Shown: one piece after another, positions 6,898 to 16,927 of the stretch
How positions within the stretch are numbered: the first letter of the stretch is position 1
How the letters are laid out: each line of letters starts with the position of its first letter
Assembly (NCBI GenBank): GCA_019155205.2
Contig: JAHNZQ020003148.1
Coordinates: forward strand, 1,626,462 to 1,643,876
Reading direction: 5' to 3'
DNA from: Gracilaria vermiculophylla
Lineage: Eukaryota > Rhodophyta > Florideophyceae > Gracilariales > Gracilariaceae
Length of the DNA: 17,415 nt
The notes under the pieces: model-generated
The model's database searches: none
The model's input: the letters and a program-made list of their open reading frames with translations, nothing else
What the model was told of the DNA's origin: nothing
Program-made: the position numbers and the translations under genes

Positions 6898-7689
6898 TCA
6901 TCTGTACGCGCGCATGGCCGCAAGTGGGTTGAGATTGGCGTCCCGAATGAACGGGAAAAGAGCCGCCCGCGTCATGGAGCGCGCCTCCTCGTCAGTGGGC
7001 TCCCGCACCAAAACTGCCGACAGACCCACGCGATCGATTTCCATCCATGGCAACATCCCCGCCACGTCCGCGCGCGAAACAATCCACGACGCACCGCACC
7101 CGAAGCCTTTTCTCATCTGCGCATTCTCCGTGCAGGCCTGCAAGGCACGCTCAAAGTGGTGTTCCGCGATGGTCAACACGTCGCCTGGTCTCATCTGAAA
7201 GCTCTTCACATCGACCACATCGCCATTCACCAAAACGTGTCCGTGGTAAATCCATTGTCTTGCCTGCGCGGGCGTCTTCACGAACGACGTCCGGTACAAA
7301 AACGTATCGAGACGCAGCTCCAGCAAACGGACCAGGTGCGCGTCGACGTTGTGCCGAGTTTGGGCCGCCTTCTGCACATACTTTTTGAACTGGGAGTCGC
7401 GTATTGCGCCGTAGTACAACCTCATTTTTTGCTTCTCGATTAGATGGATGGAGTATAGCTGCGACGAAACTGCCTTGTTTCGAACTGAGCGCGGCGGTTG
7501 TTCGGAGAAAAAGGCGCGAGGCATTCCACCTGCCGCTTTGGTCCGCTTTTGCGGTGGATCGCTGCCTGTCCGACGCGATACGCGTGCTACTTTGCCGAGC
7601 GGTGTTGCGGGCGAGTCGGTTGTAGGGCGGAGGAACGAAGCCTCGCCAAATAGGCGCCGCAAGTTTTTCAGTTGATAGTTCACAGGCAT
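6898..7689 (-). CDS. NAM9: Mitochondrial small ribosomal subunit protein uS4m, 263 aa
   Basis: uS4 binds 16S-type rRNA early in small-subunit assembly. The S4 RNA-binding fold lies at about residues 124-175, with LELRLDTFLYRTSFVKTPAQ, then ARQWIYHGHVLVNGDVVD and RPGDVLTI. Before it stands the typical QKMRLYYGAIRDSQFKKYVQKA segment. The N-terminal 70 residues are basic and rich in Pro, Arg and Ser. The C-terminus (GMLPWMEIDRVGLSAVLVRE then P) resembles the end of fungal NAM9 and plant mitochondrial S4, where a 'P..LE.....a..LR.P' block follows the S4 domain. This favours a mitochondrial over a plastid or cytosolic role. In red algae plastid rps4 is normally plastid-encoded, which agrees with this. 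The ATG at 7687-7689 gives a start without a classic presequence (MPVNYQLKNLRRLF), as in several organellar S4 proteins. Confidence 0.9.
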   Translation of the reverse strand: MPVNYQLKNLRRLFGEASFLRPTTDSPATPLGKVARVSRRTGSDPPQKRTKAAGGMPRAFFSEQPPRSVRNKAVSSQLYSIHLIEKQKMRLYYGAIRDSQFKKYVQKAAQTRHNVDAHLVRLLELRLDTFLYRTSFVKTPAQARQWIYHGHVLVNGDVVDVKSFQMRPGDVLTIAEHHFERALQACTENAQMRKGFGCGASWIVSRADVAGMLPWMEIDRVGLSAVLVREPTDEEARSMTRAALFPFIRDANLNPLAAMRAYR

Positions 7690-8618
7690 GTCTACGGCGG
7701 TGCAGCGCGTGGGTTACCCAAGAGGCGCAAGATGCCTCACGAAGCGCGTAGACGCCGCGATTCTCTGCGGGGGATCAAGAACGTGCGAGTCGGCTCCATC
7801 GGCGTTCCGACCATGCGATTAGTTCACGGCACTGTGAAAGCGACGTGGCATACGTTTCAAGTTAAAAACGTCTTGCAATTCTTGCATGCTTTCTTTTGTT
7901 GTTGAATTGTTGCAATCAATAGGAATCAATATAGCAGCAACCGCCATGTCCCTGCCTGCCATCATCATGGGCATCATCATTCACTTTGTGACCCGCAACG
8001 GTCTGTCGGATGATGTTATTAGAGGAAGCTGCAACATTGTCTTTTCCCACGGAGAAAATTCAAACCCAAGCATTCAAACAGTCACTGTCTCAGTACAAAT
8101 AAGTTATTTACAAAAGTTCGCTCACGGTCTGTCTCACTGTCTCAGCCGATTCGGGCCAACTGCAAGGAGCATTATAATCCAAGTTGAATTAGAAGAGCTT
8201 GAGCCAGCTTCTGGTTTTGCGCAACCCCTTATCAACGTCTGTAGCGCACGTTTCTCTCTTGCCAGACTGACACAGAGAGCTGCTACGTACCCCTCCAGCC
8301 TGCACTAGCTTCTTATGATTCATTCAAACAACAAGTATTGATTTGCCCGCATTCTTCCAGAGCGTCGCACGGGGAACTGAAACTGTTCCATAAAAGGCAT
8401 TTGCTACTTGAATACCAATCACATCCACACTGTGCAGTTTGGAGGACGTGTTCAATTGTCATTCAGCTTTCACACAGCGTCAACACTATGCTATCAGTAG
8501 ATAGTTCACTGTTCCTCCTCCAACCTTAAAAGTCCGCCATCAAGTGCTCCGACGAACTCCATTTCCCCCAGCTTTGCATCATCAACACCTCTGCGCTCCA
8601 GCATCGTCTTCGCGTGTC
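7690..8618. other. 929-bp region between the divergent uS4m and kinase genes
   Basis: It should contain the uS4m promoter on its left and the kinase promoter on its right. One plus-strand frame is worth noting: an ATG at 7946 with good context (accgccATGtc) opens 120 codons to a stop at 8306-8308. It starts with a hydrophobic stretch (MSLPAIIMGIIIHFV) and has no recognisable domain. It might be a small membrane or secreted protein, a first exon, or chance; I give it about one chance in four. The rest (8309-8618) shows nothing beyond stops in all frames. Confidence 0.4.
7946..8308 (+). CDS. Possible small hypothetical protein, 120 aa
   Basis: The ATG at 7946 has a favourable context, and the frame is open for 120 codons. 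The N-terminus has a hydrophobic run (about residues 3-15) that could act as a signal or anchor. The remainder is Ser/Thr-rich with a Leu/Ser-rich C-terminal third. No family is recognised. If real, this gene would break the strict strand alternation of its neighbours, since the kinase at 8619 is also on the plus strand. Confidence 0.22.
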   Translation: MSLPAIIMGIIIHFVTRNGLSDDVIRGSCNIVFSHGENSNPSIQTVTVSVQISYLQKFAHGLSHCLSRFGPTARSIIIQVELEELEPASGFAQPLINVCSARFSLARLTQRAATYPSSLH

Positions 8619-9767
8619 ATGGACCCTTTACAAATCATTCGTAGGAGCACACCTTACCGCAGGCATCAATCGGTACTGACTCACACTCAGCCCCCAACAT
8701 TTGCCTCGATTCCGTCAACGTTCATCCGACCCCGACATTTTAACCATGTCGTTGTCCATCACACAAATTCTATACCGATGGTCTACAAAACGTCGTTCGA
8801 TCCATCCCTAAGAGCTGAACTCTTCTTCTACCAAAACATCCCCGCGGAGTTGCTTCCATACTTTCCCAGATTGCTTGGTCACTTTGAAAGGGAAGTAGAA
8901 AATCAAACATACTTGACAATTATCTTGGAATACATTTCTGCTACAAACATGTCCGATATTCTGACCAGTGGGCGCTTGTCGACTCAGCACATTCATGATA
9001 TACTTCATACGCTTTACAGACTGCACAGCACCAAAAATGCAACAAACTTAAACGAAACTGTACTCATGTACAACTATATCCCAAAGGTTTGCGAAAGATA
9101 TGCGGAACGCAAGTCTCTTTATCTCGCGCATGGGGTCACAAAGGCTGATGTTGACATTTTATGCTCCTACCTTCGTGAGCACAAACCCCTTCAGTCCTGT
9201 GTGATTCATGGAGATCCTGTATTTACAAACGTTCTATACAATGGCATTGATCGATCGGTGACTTTTCTCGATATGCGCGGTGCTCAAGGGAAGCTGCTCA
9301 CAACTTGCGGCGATGTGTATTACGACCTGGCAAAAGTTTTGCAATCTATATGTGGATATGATCACATGCTCAAGAACTTACCCTACGAGTTCACGTATCA
9401 TTTTTTCCTGCTCAACGCGTTCTTTGACCAGGTGTCCGTTTTGTACCCACAAGTGTCTCGCTGGGGTATCGTATTGGTTACGACCAGCTTGTTCATCTCT
9501 CTGCTGCCGCTGCACGAAGATGCACGGGCTCGCAAATTGTACGCATTAATGGGACAAAAGCTTCTGCGATGGCTCCACTCGTGGCGTGGGGCTGTGGTTG
9601 CTGAAGGAGCCTTCTGCGATCTAGCTGAGTTGACGCAGCAGGTTCTGCAAAATCGTCAATCTACGCCCGCCATATCTGTGGCCGACATGGATGTTTTTAA
9701 TAATATCTTGAGTTTCCCAGTCTCTCTCCTAGAAGTAGCAGAAACTATAAGGGATGCACGCCAATAA
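8619..9767 (+). CDS. Aminoglycoside-phosphotransferase-like (APH/choline-kinase fold) small-molecule kinase, 382 aa
   Basis: The protein has the kinase-like fold used to phosphorylate sugars, choline, homoserine or antibiotics; the substrate cannot be read from the sequence. Visible catalytic elements are a candidate ATP-binding Lys57 (PMVYKTSF) with a partner Glu67 (LRAELFFYQ), a linker ILEYI at about 102-106, the Brenner motif CVIHGDPVFTN with D199 and N204, and the metal-binding FLDMRG with D218. After that comes TTCGDVYYDLAKVLQSICGYD. In bacteria and protists this 'DMRG...GD..YDLAK..QS..GYD' block marks phosphotransferase domains found in surface-polysaccharide loci, often fused to a nucleotidyltransferase; no such partner is visible here. 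The start is the first in-frame ATG, since the frame upstream has only non-ATG codons, so a short upstream exon is possible. The stop TAA overlaps an AATAAA motif at 9763-9768. Confidence 0.75.
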   Translation: MDPLQIIRRSTPYRRHQSVLTHTQPPTFASIPSTFIRPRHFNHVVVHHTNSIPMVYKTSFDPSLRAELFFYQNIPAELLPYFPRLLGHFEREVENQTYLTIILEYISATNMSDILTSGRLSTQHIHDILHTLYRLHSTKNATNLNETVLMYNYIPKVCERYAERKSLYLAHGVTKADVDILCSYLREHKPLQSCVIHGDPVFTNVLYNGIDRSVTFLDMRGAQGKLLTTCGDVYYDLAKVLQSICGYDHMLKNLPYEFTYHFFLLNAFFDQVSVLYPQVSRWGIVLVTTSLFISLLPLHEDARARKLYALMGQKLLRWLHSWRGAVVAEGAFCDLAELTQQVLQNRQSTPAISVADMDVFNNILSFPVSLLEVAETIRDARQ

Positions 9768-9768
9768 A
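9763..9768 (+). terminator. AATAAA poly(A)-like signal overlapping the kinase stop codon
   Basis: The hexamer aataaa spans the TAA stop at 9765-9767. If used, the 3' UTR would be only some 10-30 bases. Algae do not always use AATAAA, so this may be chance. Confidence 0.3.
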
Positions 9769-9923
9769 AGACATGCATGGACTTTCCTGCTACTCGCGAC
9801 CCGAGGAAGGATATAAAAAATAAGAAAAACGCGGCTATCAATGATTTCGTAGCTCATTCTTTGCAAACTGTCTTTACATAGAGCAAGAAGCATACTTCGC
9901 ATAAGCTTTACGAGCTAACTGTG

Positions 9924-10247
9924 CTCGCATTTAAACCAAACGTCGTTTTAGTTTCGTACAATACTTTTCAACAAGTGTCTTCCGAGATATTTTTGGTTTT
10001 GTACGGAATAGTTCTTGTTAATCTTTACCTCCAGTATCTTCGACGCACAGCCCATATTATCGCACCATTGCGGCAGTCAATTCGAATCAAGTTTACCAAA
10101 ATTTCAATTCAACCTATCATGAAAGGAGGCCTAACCCAGCAGAACTACGACGAAGCTGTTAGCGATTTCGCATTGCAGACCCCCAAATCCGGAAATGTCG
10201 ACCCAAAACCAACATCCTCCTCTGTTTCAAGTGACTCGGATATTTAG
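9924..10247 (+). CDS. Possible 3' exon or small membrane protein fragment, unrecognised
   Basis: This frame has no ATG at its left end. It encodes a membrane-like helix (EIFLVLYGIVLVNLYLQYL), then a basic segment (RQSIRIKFTKISIQPIMKGG), and ends in a Ser/Thr/Asp-rich tail SSSVSSDSDI before TAG. One hydrophobic helix, positive residues and an acidic-serine tail look more like protein than random sequence. A first exon further left is possible; aaacgtcgttttag near 9940-9952 would be an acceptable acceptor. The only internal ATG is near 10120 and would drop the helix. The family is unknown. Confidence 0.3.
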   Translation, partial: LAFKPNVVLVSYNTFQQVSSEIFLVLYGIVLVNLYLQYLRRTAHIIAPLRQSIRIKFTKISIQPIMKGGLTQQNYDEAVSDFALQTPKSGNVDPKPTSSSVSSDSDI

Positions 10248-10322
10248 CCTTCATAGTCTACCTCACATCTCTCAAAGAAGAAAACATCTTTGCTAGATGT
10301 TTCACAAACCACAAGGCACAAT

Positions 10323-10359
10323 TCTGGCGGATCAACGAGTCACTCTCAATACCGCCAGA
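10323..10359. repeat. Inverted repeat, 8-bp arms
   Basis: Arms tctggcgg (10323-10330) and ccgccaga (10352-10359) are perfect, with a 21-base loop. It lies between two convergent reading frames, where shared 3' processing signals would be expected. Chance occurrence is quite possible at this arm length. Confidence 0.35.
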
Positions 10360-10400
10360 CTGAGAAAAAAGAGTGCGGCCGCTACAGCCGCAATAGATAG

Positions 10401-11729
10401 TCACTTTTTCTTCCCAAAGTTGAAAAATCCTTCACTTTTCTTGCTGGTCTTCTTCGACTTTTCACTGGATGCGCCGGCTGTGGCTTTTCCGTTCTTTCCA
10501 GCACTCCCAGAAGAAAGTTCATCCAACTTCTGAATAAGCTTTCTCTCATCACTATTCAATCTCGTCGGGATCTTCACGTTGACGGTGACAAAGTGATCAC
10601 CACGTACCGTTGAATTACCCAGCTTCGGAACGCCTTTGCCGTCGATTCTTTGCACGGAACCAGGTTGAGTACCAGCAGAAATTTTCAAGTCCACGATACC
10701 ATCAACAGTCTTCACTGGAACACTCCGACCAAGAATGGCGTCGAGATATGAGACAGAAATCTTAGAATAAATATTTGTTCCCTCTCTTGAGAAGTCAGAC
10801 GAGTCCTTGACCCTCAGAACAACATAGAGGTCTCCGGGAGGCCCACCCTTAGCTCCAGCATCACCCTCATTTCTCACGCGAAGCCTGCTACCAGAATCTA
10901 CACCTGCAGGAATAGTAATTTGAAGCTGCTTGGTGACCTGATTTCTACCCCTGCCTCCACACGAACCGCAAAAGTCTTCTACAACTTCCCCAGTTCCGCG
11001 ACACGTCGTGCATGTGGTTGTCTGTTGAAACATTCCCAGTGGAGTTCGCACAACCTGGGTTACAGAACCGGAGCCCTCGCAAGAGGAGCAGCTTTTCGGT
11101 TTCTTACCAGGCTTAACCCCACTTCCAGAGCACGTGGAGCATGTCTCTAAATGAGAGAAGCGAATCTTCTGCTCAGCCCCAAACACGGCAGTCTCGAACG
11201 GGATGTCAACATCTAAACGCAAGTCATCCCCTGGCTGTGGCCCAGATCTGCGTCTCCCACGAGCACTCGTCTGACCGCCGCCAAAGAATGTGTCGAAAAT
11301 ATCTGAAAAGCTTCCAAAGTCTTGAGAAGTGAAGTCACCAAAGCCTGGTTGGGAAGCGCCCTTTACACCGGCCTCCCCAAATTGGTCATACCTTTGCCGC
11401 AAATTGGAATCCGAAAGCACCTCGTATGCGCGAGAAACTTCCTGAAACCGTTCTTTAGCATCAGGTGCTTTATTCACATCGGGATGAAGCTTGCGTGCCT
11501 TTTGACGGAAGGCTGTTTTGATTTCCTTTTCCGTAGCATTACGGGAAATGCCTAATGTCTGGTAATAGTCGCCAGACGCGCAAGGCACGAAGACTCGACG
11601 CGAGCGGAGCGGAAGTGGAACCTTTCGTGACAGGCGGGGGGCGGAGAGCGGTGAGTAAAAGGTTGTAGCCGGCCTGCGTGTGGAGAGTGGGGTTGACGCA
11701 GTGAACGCGGGGGCGCTTGCGGTAGACAT
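10401..11729 (-). CDS. dnaJ: Plastid type I DnaJ/HSP40 co-chaperone, 442 aa
   Basis: DnaJ stimulates the ATPase of HSP70 and delivers unfolded clients. The order is complete. The J domain is at about 54-116 with HPD at 82-84. A Gly/Phe-rich linker follows, including FFGGGQTSARGRR. Four CxxCxGxG zinc repeats start at C197, C214, C240 and C254 (the last reads CGSCGGRG). The C-terminal substrate-binding domains run from about 265 to 390, and a Lys/Ser-rich tail ends FFNFGKKK. The first 50 residues are Ser/Thr/Ala/Pro/Arg-rich and nearly free of acidic residues, and they end RRVFVPCASGDYY; this is a typical plastid transit peptide with cleavage around VFVPCA. An upstream in-frame ATG at 11820-11822 would add 31 residues with a hydrophobic LFFPSLFSLVRSL run. 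In algae with complex plastids that could be a signal peptide; with a primary plastid the ATG at 11727-11729 is better. Plant homologues are DJA4-DJA6, some linked to plastid Fe-S biogenesis. Confidence 0.93.
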   Translation of the reverse strand: MSTASAPAFTASTPLSTRRPATTFYSPLSAPRLSRKVPLPLRSRRVFVPCASGDYYQTLGISRNATEKEIKTAFRQKARKLHPDVNKAPDAKERFQEVSRAYEVLSDSNLRQRYDQFGEAGVKGASQPGFGDFTSQDFGSFSDIFDTFFGGGQTSARGRRRSGPQPGDDLRLDVDIPFETAVFGAEQKIRFSHLETCSTCSGSGVKPGKKPKSCSSCEGSGSVTQVVRTPLGMFQQTTTCTTCRGTGEVVEDFCGSCGGRGRNQVTKQLQITIPAGVDSGSRLRVRNEGDAGAKGGPPGDLYVVLRVKDSSDFSREGTNIYSKISVSYLDAILGRSVPVKTVDGIVDLKISAGTQPGSVQRIDGKGVPKLGNSTVRGDHFVTVNVKIPTRLNSDERKLIQKLDELSSGSAGKNGKATAGASSEKSKKTSKKSEGFFNFGKKK

Positions 11730-13619
<1,890 letters not shown>

Positions 13620-14211
13620 TATCGACGTCGAGAGGATTATCAAATTATTGCCGGCAAGAGAAGTTTTGCCTTTGAAATAGATAAGCAGGTGCTTCGTTGC
13701 CCATGAACTAAATTCGATCAACCAAGCCAGCGTGCTATACGTTTCTGTGGTTCCCGACATGGAGCGGACATGGACAGGATAGACTCTTCTCTTCATGCAC
13801 GTTTCACCCTTTCTACCGATTACTCGACAAGGACAGACATTACTCCAGTCTGTCATTGCAATCGCTCATAAACCTGGTCCGAGGCATGAGATTAACAAGA
13901 ACGGGCTCTCCTAGACAGCATACACATTCAAAGAAAGCAGACATACACAGGTTGATGACAAGTAACAAGACTCCTTCGGAAGGAGCAGAATGTGAAAAAG
14001 AGGATAATGGGGGACAATAATTTATTTCATCTTATACAATTTTTGTGCCACAATGTAGCCGATATTGCAGGCTTAGATGCATTTCGTTTACGCATGGAAG
14101 AAAAAGGCGGATGTTAACGTGCGTGTGTTTGAATAGACGGTGGTTCGGAGCCTTGGGATGGTTAGTAAATCAAGGCAATTAGACGATTCTACATATCACA
14201 AATGTTCTTCA
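13620..14211. other. 592-bp region between convergent RUVBL2 and SRPBCC gene
   Basis: No gene is seen. It should contain both 3' UTRs. Two small hairpins are present: gacagac/gtctgtc (13832-13838 and 13848-13854) and ctcctt/aaggag around a cgg loop (13971-13985). The minus strand reads AATAAA at 14021-14026, about 190 bp downstream of the SRPBCC stop, a possible poly(A) signal for that gene. Confidence 0.5.
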
Positions 14212-14664
14212 TCAACTATCGAGCTGCTCCGTGACAAACTTCTTAATGTCATCCATGACAACTGGTCCGGTCTTTTGCATGGCGCCATTCATGACGAACG
14301 AGAATGGGGATAGCAGTCCTCTGAAGCTCAAGTCGAATTCGGCCGAAATTTCCGTTCCGCCATCTTTGGAGTCGAATTCCAGAGTGTCTTGCGATCTGAA
14401 CAGACGGGCAAGTCCGACAAATTGACACATGTTCGGTTCGTCGTACTTGACACAGGTGTAGTCGACGGGAACGTTTCCGCCGTTCAAGCTGAAGGCGCAA
14501 GTATACTTAGTACCCTCTCCACGGGCGTCTGCTGGTTCCGACGCCGCAAGCTGGGATTTGGTGATGTTTACGTCCCACTTAGCTAGGTTTGTCCAGTCTG
14601 ACATGAGCTTCCATACGCGATCGCGAGCGAAAGGTACAACGACCGAGGCGCGGTATTTAACCAT
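14212..14664 (-). CDS. SRPBCC (START/polyketide-cyclase-like) ligand-binding protein, 150 aa
   Basis: This superfamily folds into a deep hydrophobic pocket around a long C-terminal helix and binds lipids, polyketides or other hydrophobic ligands; the ligand is unknown here. The opening MVKYRASVVVPFARDRVWKL and MSDWTNLAKWDVNI is the typical first strand followed by the 'ae.VW..l.D..n...W' helices. The middle alternates strands (DYTCVKYDEPNMCQFVGL and LEFDSKDGGTEISAEFDLSF). The ending MNGAMQKTGPVVMDDIKKFV is the long C-terminal helix. The length of about 150 is standard for a stand-alone domain, and no targeting peptide is seen, so it is probably cytosolic. The single-exon ATG at 14662-14664 fits. 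An unrelated-looking frame overlaps the start by 8 bp (see the next region). Confidence 0.8.
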   Translation of the reverse strand: MVKYRASVVVPFARDRVWKLMSDWTNLAKWDVNITKSQLAASEPADARGEGTKYTCAFSLNGGNVPVDYTCVKYDEPNMCQFVGLARLFRSQDTLEFDSKDGGTEISAEFDLSFRGLLSPFSFVMNGAMQKTGPVVMDDIKKFVTEQLDS

Positions 14665-15492
14665 TGTGAGAACGAATCAATAAGTATTGTTGCGTCAAAG
14701 GGTTTATGACAGTGTCTAAAAAGTTCTCTGGACCTGATAAGTTGGAGATACAATATTCATGCAGGTTCTCCTCTTCAACCCATAACTTCATGACGAAGAG
14801 GAACGATATAAATATGAAATTCGTTGCGAGCATTGCGCAGAATAACGAAATGTGACGTCCGCGAATGAGCGGTCTTGCTTCTGTGGGCGAACGCGTGAAC
14901 GCTCCAAATTCGGGCAATTGTGGCCCAGTTTCGTTTTTATCAGCGTGGAGAGCTTCACCAATTTGAGATTTGCTGTTCGGATTTTCGGTTCGTTGACCGC
15001 TTAACTGTGAGCCCCTGATATACATTCTTGAAGCACACGTTCAGTTAAGTAACGGGTACGACTGTGGCCAATCAAATGCCTTCCTACCATTTGAAAATCC
15101 ATACGAGTTATTTGAAAATGCCATTCTGGAACAGCATCTGCGCAAAATTTTACGTACAGTTGTGAGAAGCCAATGAATGAAGCAGTAATTTGAGCATGGG
15201 AAAAGCAATTCCCGGTATGCGTTTGTGGTACAAAAAGATAGAGAGAACTCTAGCGATACCAAATGCAATTGTCAGCTACACTATGTGCAATGACTGCGAA
15301 AGGTCCGACGAGCAACACGCAATGCAATTGAGTCCAAAGCGAACGGGCTCCAAACTGGACGATAACATGGGGCGAGAAGCAACCCCAGAGTAAACGACCG
15401 TGAGGGAGGGCAACTCCGAAGCGCAGGGGCGATTTGTCCTGAATCTCTATTGCACCTGTAGATCAACCGACATCACATTACCCTAAGCTAAT
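14665..15492. other. 828-bp region between the SRPBCC gene and the retroelement gag
   Basis: It holds the SRPBCC promoter on the left and presumably the retroelement leader or 5' LTR on the right, but no LTR can be defined without the second copy. A minus-strand frame (15025 down to 14657, 122 codons from an ATG) has one hydrophobic stretch (SLFCAMLATNFIFISFLFVM) but no recognised family. A plus-strand frame, 15196-15393, encodes 65 charged residues, also unrecognised. Both are probably chance. A short direct repeat (atttgaaaatccat at 15089-15102 and atttgaaaatgccat at 15110-15124) is present. Confidence 0.45.
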
Positions 15493-16623
15493 ATGAGTGA
15501 CAGTCGTAGTCATTCGACAGTTTTGGGCCCAGAGGGCAATGGATCTTTTGGATCAGGTGGAGGAATTAATAATGCACTAATGTTTGTTACAAACGTCACT
15601 TCAGAGGTTGAGTACCGCCAGTCTCTACGTACATGGATGAAGATGATCGTCTCTTTTGCCGAAGTGGACACAAAGTTCAAAGCCATTTGTCGTGGATCAG
15701 GCCGACTCATATACCTACGCTGTGATGCCACTGCCAAGTAATTGTTAAAAGAGGCGGAGACCGCGGGAGAACTTTTGTTAGACTTCAATGAAAATGATGC
15801 AGAAAATGAAGCTATGGTTGAGTGCATAACCAAGAAGGTTCCCACCGATTCCCCAACTGAAGTCGTCAAGAGAGAACTAGACCTCCTTACTGCAGTCCAC
15901 AACTGCGAAAGGAAGAGTGGAGAAAGGGTATCTTCCTTTGCAGCTCGCTTCAAAGGTGCAGTCGCGAAGTATAAAAACCATACATTAAGAATGCAGGAAT
16001 CATTTATAAGGCAGTTCGCCATACTTATGCTTCGCAATGCACGTCTCACTGCCGACACGATGAATTCAATTATATTCAAACTCACCACTGAAAATTCTCT
16101 GTCATAAAAACATCCAAAACTGTGCTTCACGTTGACAGCCTCCGAACTGAAAGAAATGATCAACGGTATGCAAGATTCTTCTACCTCAAGCACAATCCCC
16201 GCAAAGCCTACTAAGCTACTACAGCAACAAAAGCAAGGAAGAAATGATAACTTGAAAATGTTTACATTGGAAGCCGCTACAGTATCACCTTCTCACGCCC
16301 ACGATGAACAGGAGGTCAGAAATGCTAGTCCTAAAGAGCACACAAACCGTTCACTCTTGGGAGAACGTACCTTTGGACAGCCACCAAATCGGGATGGATT
16401 TGTTAAGAAACTCAAGGAGGATAACCCTTGCCGTGGTTGTGGAGAGCTCGGTCATTGGTATAAAGATCGTAAGAAATTCTTGGAAAAAGTACTGCGCCGA
16501 CACAGGCGGTCAAGCAATGAGACGATGACCATATCGAAAGTGGCGGATCACTTACCAATTTACAATACCGAGGCAGAGATAGAAAACCCCATTGACGTAA
16601 AGAAGTCGCTTTTTCCGCGTTGA
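15493..16623 (+). pseudogene. Retroelement gag with two internal stops
   Basis: One frame runs from an ATG at 15493 to a TGA at 16621-16623, interrupted only by TAA codons at 15739-15741 and 16105-16107. There is no frameshift over about 377 codons, so decay is recent or slow. The N-terminus is Ser/Gly-rich, followed by a helical capsid-like region (including VKRELDLLTAVHNCERKSGE) and a Gln/Lys-rich linker. A CCHC-type zinc knuckle lies at 16429-16470 and reads CRGCGELGHWYKDR: the first Cys pair and the His are present, but the last ligand is Arg instead of Cys, so zinc binding should be impaired. Gag would normally form particles and package the RNA. Confidence 0.8.
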
Positions 16624-16652
16624 GGTCCAGTACGCTCCAACTGGACCTCAAC
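16619..16652. repeat. Perfect 13-bp inverted repeat (8-base loop) at the gag stop
   Basis: Arms at 16619-16631 and 16640-16652 are fully complementary (gttgaggtccagt and actggacctcaac) around the loop acgctcca. The gag TGA (16621-16623) lies inside the left arm. A five-T tract stands 4 bases upstream (16610-16614). The protease frame downstream is in the -1 frame relative to gag. Confidence 0.85.
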
Positions 16653-16927
16653 CCTATTCTTGATGATGGAGCACCCACTTCCACGAGCGGTATCGAAAAT
16701 GCTACTGCACTGTGTGATGCCCTGTGTATACTCCTTGACCTTGATCCCCCCCGGGCACACTATTTTCATGGGTGGGGCGACACCGTCGAAAATGCAAAGC
16801 CTATTATTGCACGTGGACGTTTGTTATCAACGATATCCATGGCCGACCCACCTCGCTACAGTTAGATATCGTGGAAGGAATGTCGCCTATGATACTCGGA
16901 TGAGATGTCAGGAAGTACTGTAACACT
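16620..16927 (+). pseudogene. Retroelement aspartic protease, frame-broken
   Basis: Downstream of gag, in the -1 frame, comes LQLDLNPILDDGAPTSTSGI, which has the shape of a retropepsin active-site loop. The usual D-[S/T]-G reads D-D-G (16662-16670). The matching C-terminal strand, LQLDIVEGMSPMILG, lies in yet another frame (about 16856-16900), so a frameshift falls somewhere around 16790-16820. A TGA at 16901-16903 then interrupts that frame before the integrase. The usual protease would cut the polyprotein; this copy cannot make it as written. Confidence 0.7.

Larger units (their letters stand above)
9768..10400. other. 633-bp region between the kinase and DnaJ, with one unresolved reading frame
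   Basis: The left third is AT-rich (a ggatataaaaaataag tract near 9808). A plus-strand frame open from about 9924 to 10247 is described separately. Between its stop and the DnaJ stop (10401) lies a hairpin-capable inverted repeat at 10323-10359 and a NotI-like gcggccgc at about 10376. Confidence 0.5.

Noticed and set aside
6421..7689. A functional cluster of mitochondrial genes (CCDC90-type, ISCA2, uS4m)
   Set aside because: They share an organelle but not a pathway, they are on alternating strands, and a membrane RING gene stands between them. Chance adjacency is enough to explain it.
15368..15388. tggggcgagaagcaacccc as a possible retroelement primer-binding site
   Set aside because: It begins with TGG about 120 bp upstream of gag, but I cannot match it to a tRNA 3' end and no LTR boundary is visible next to it.
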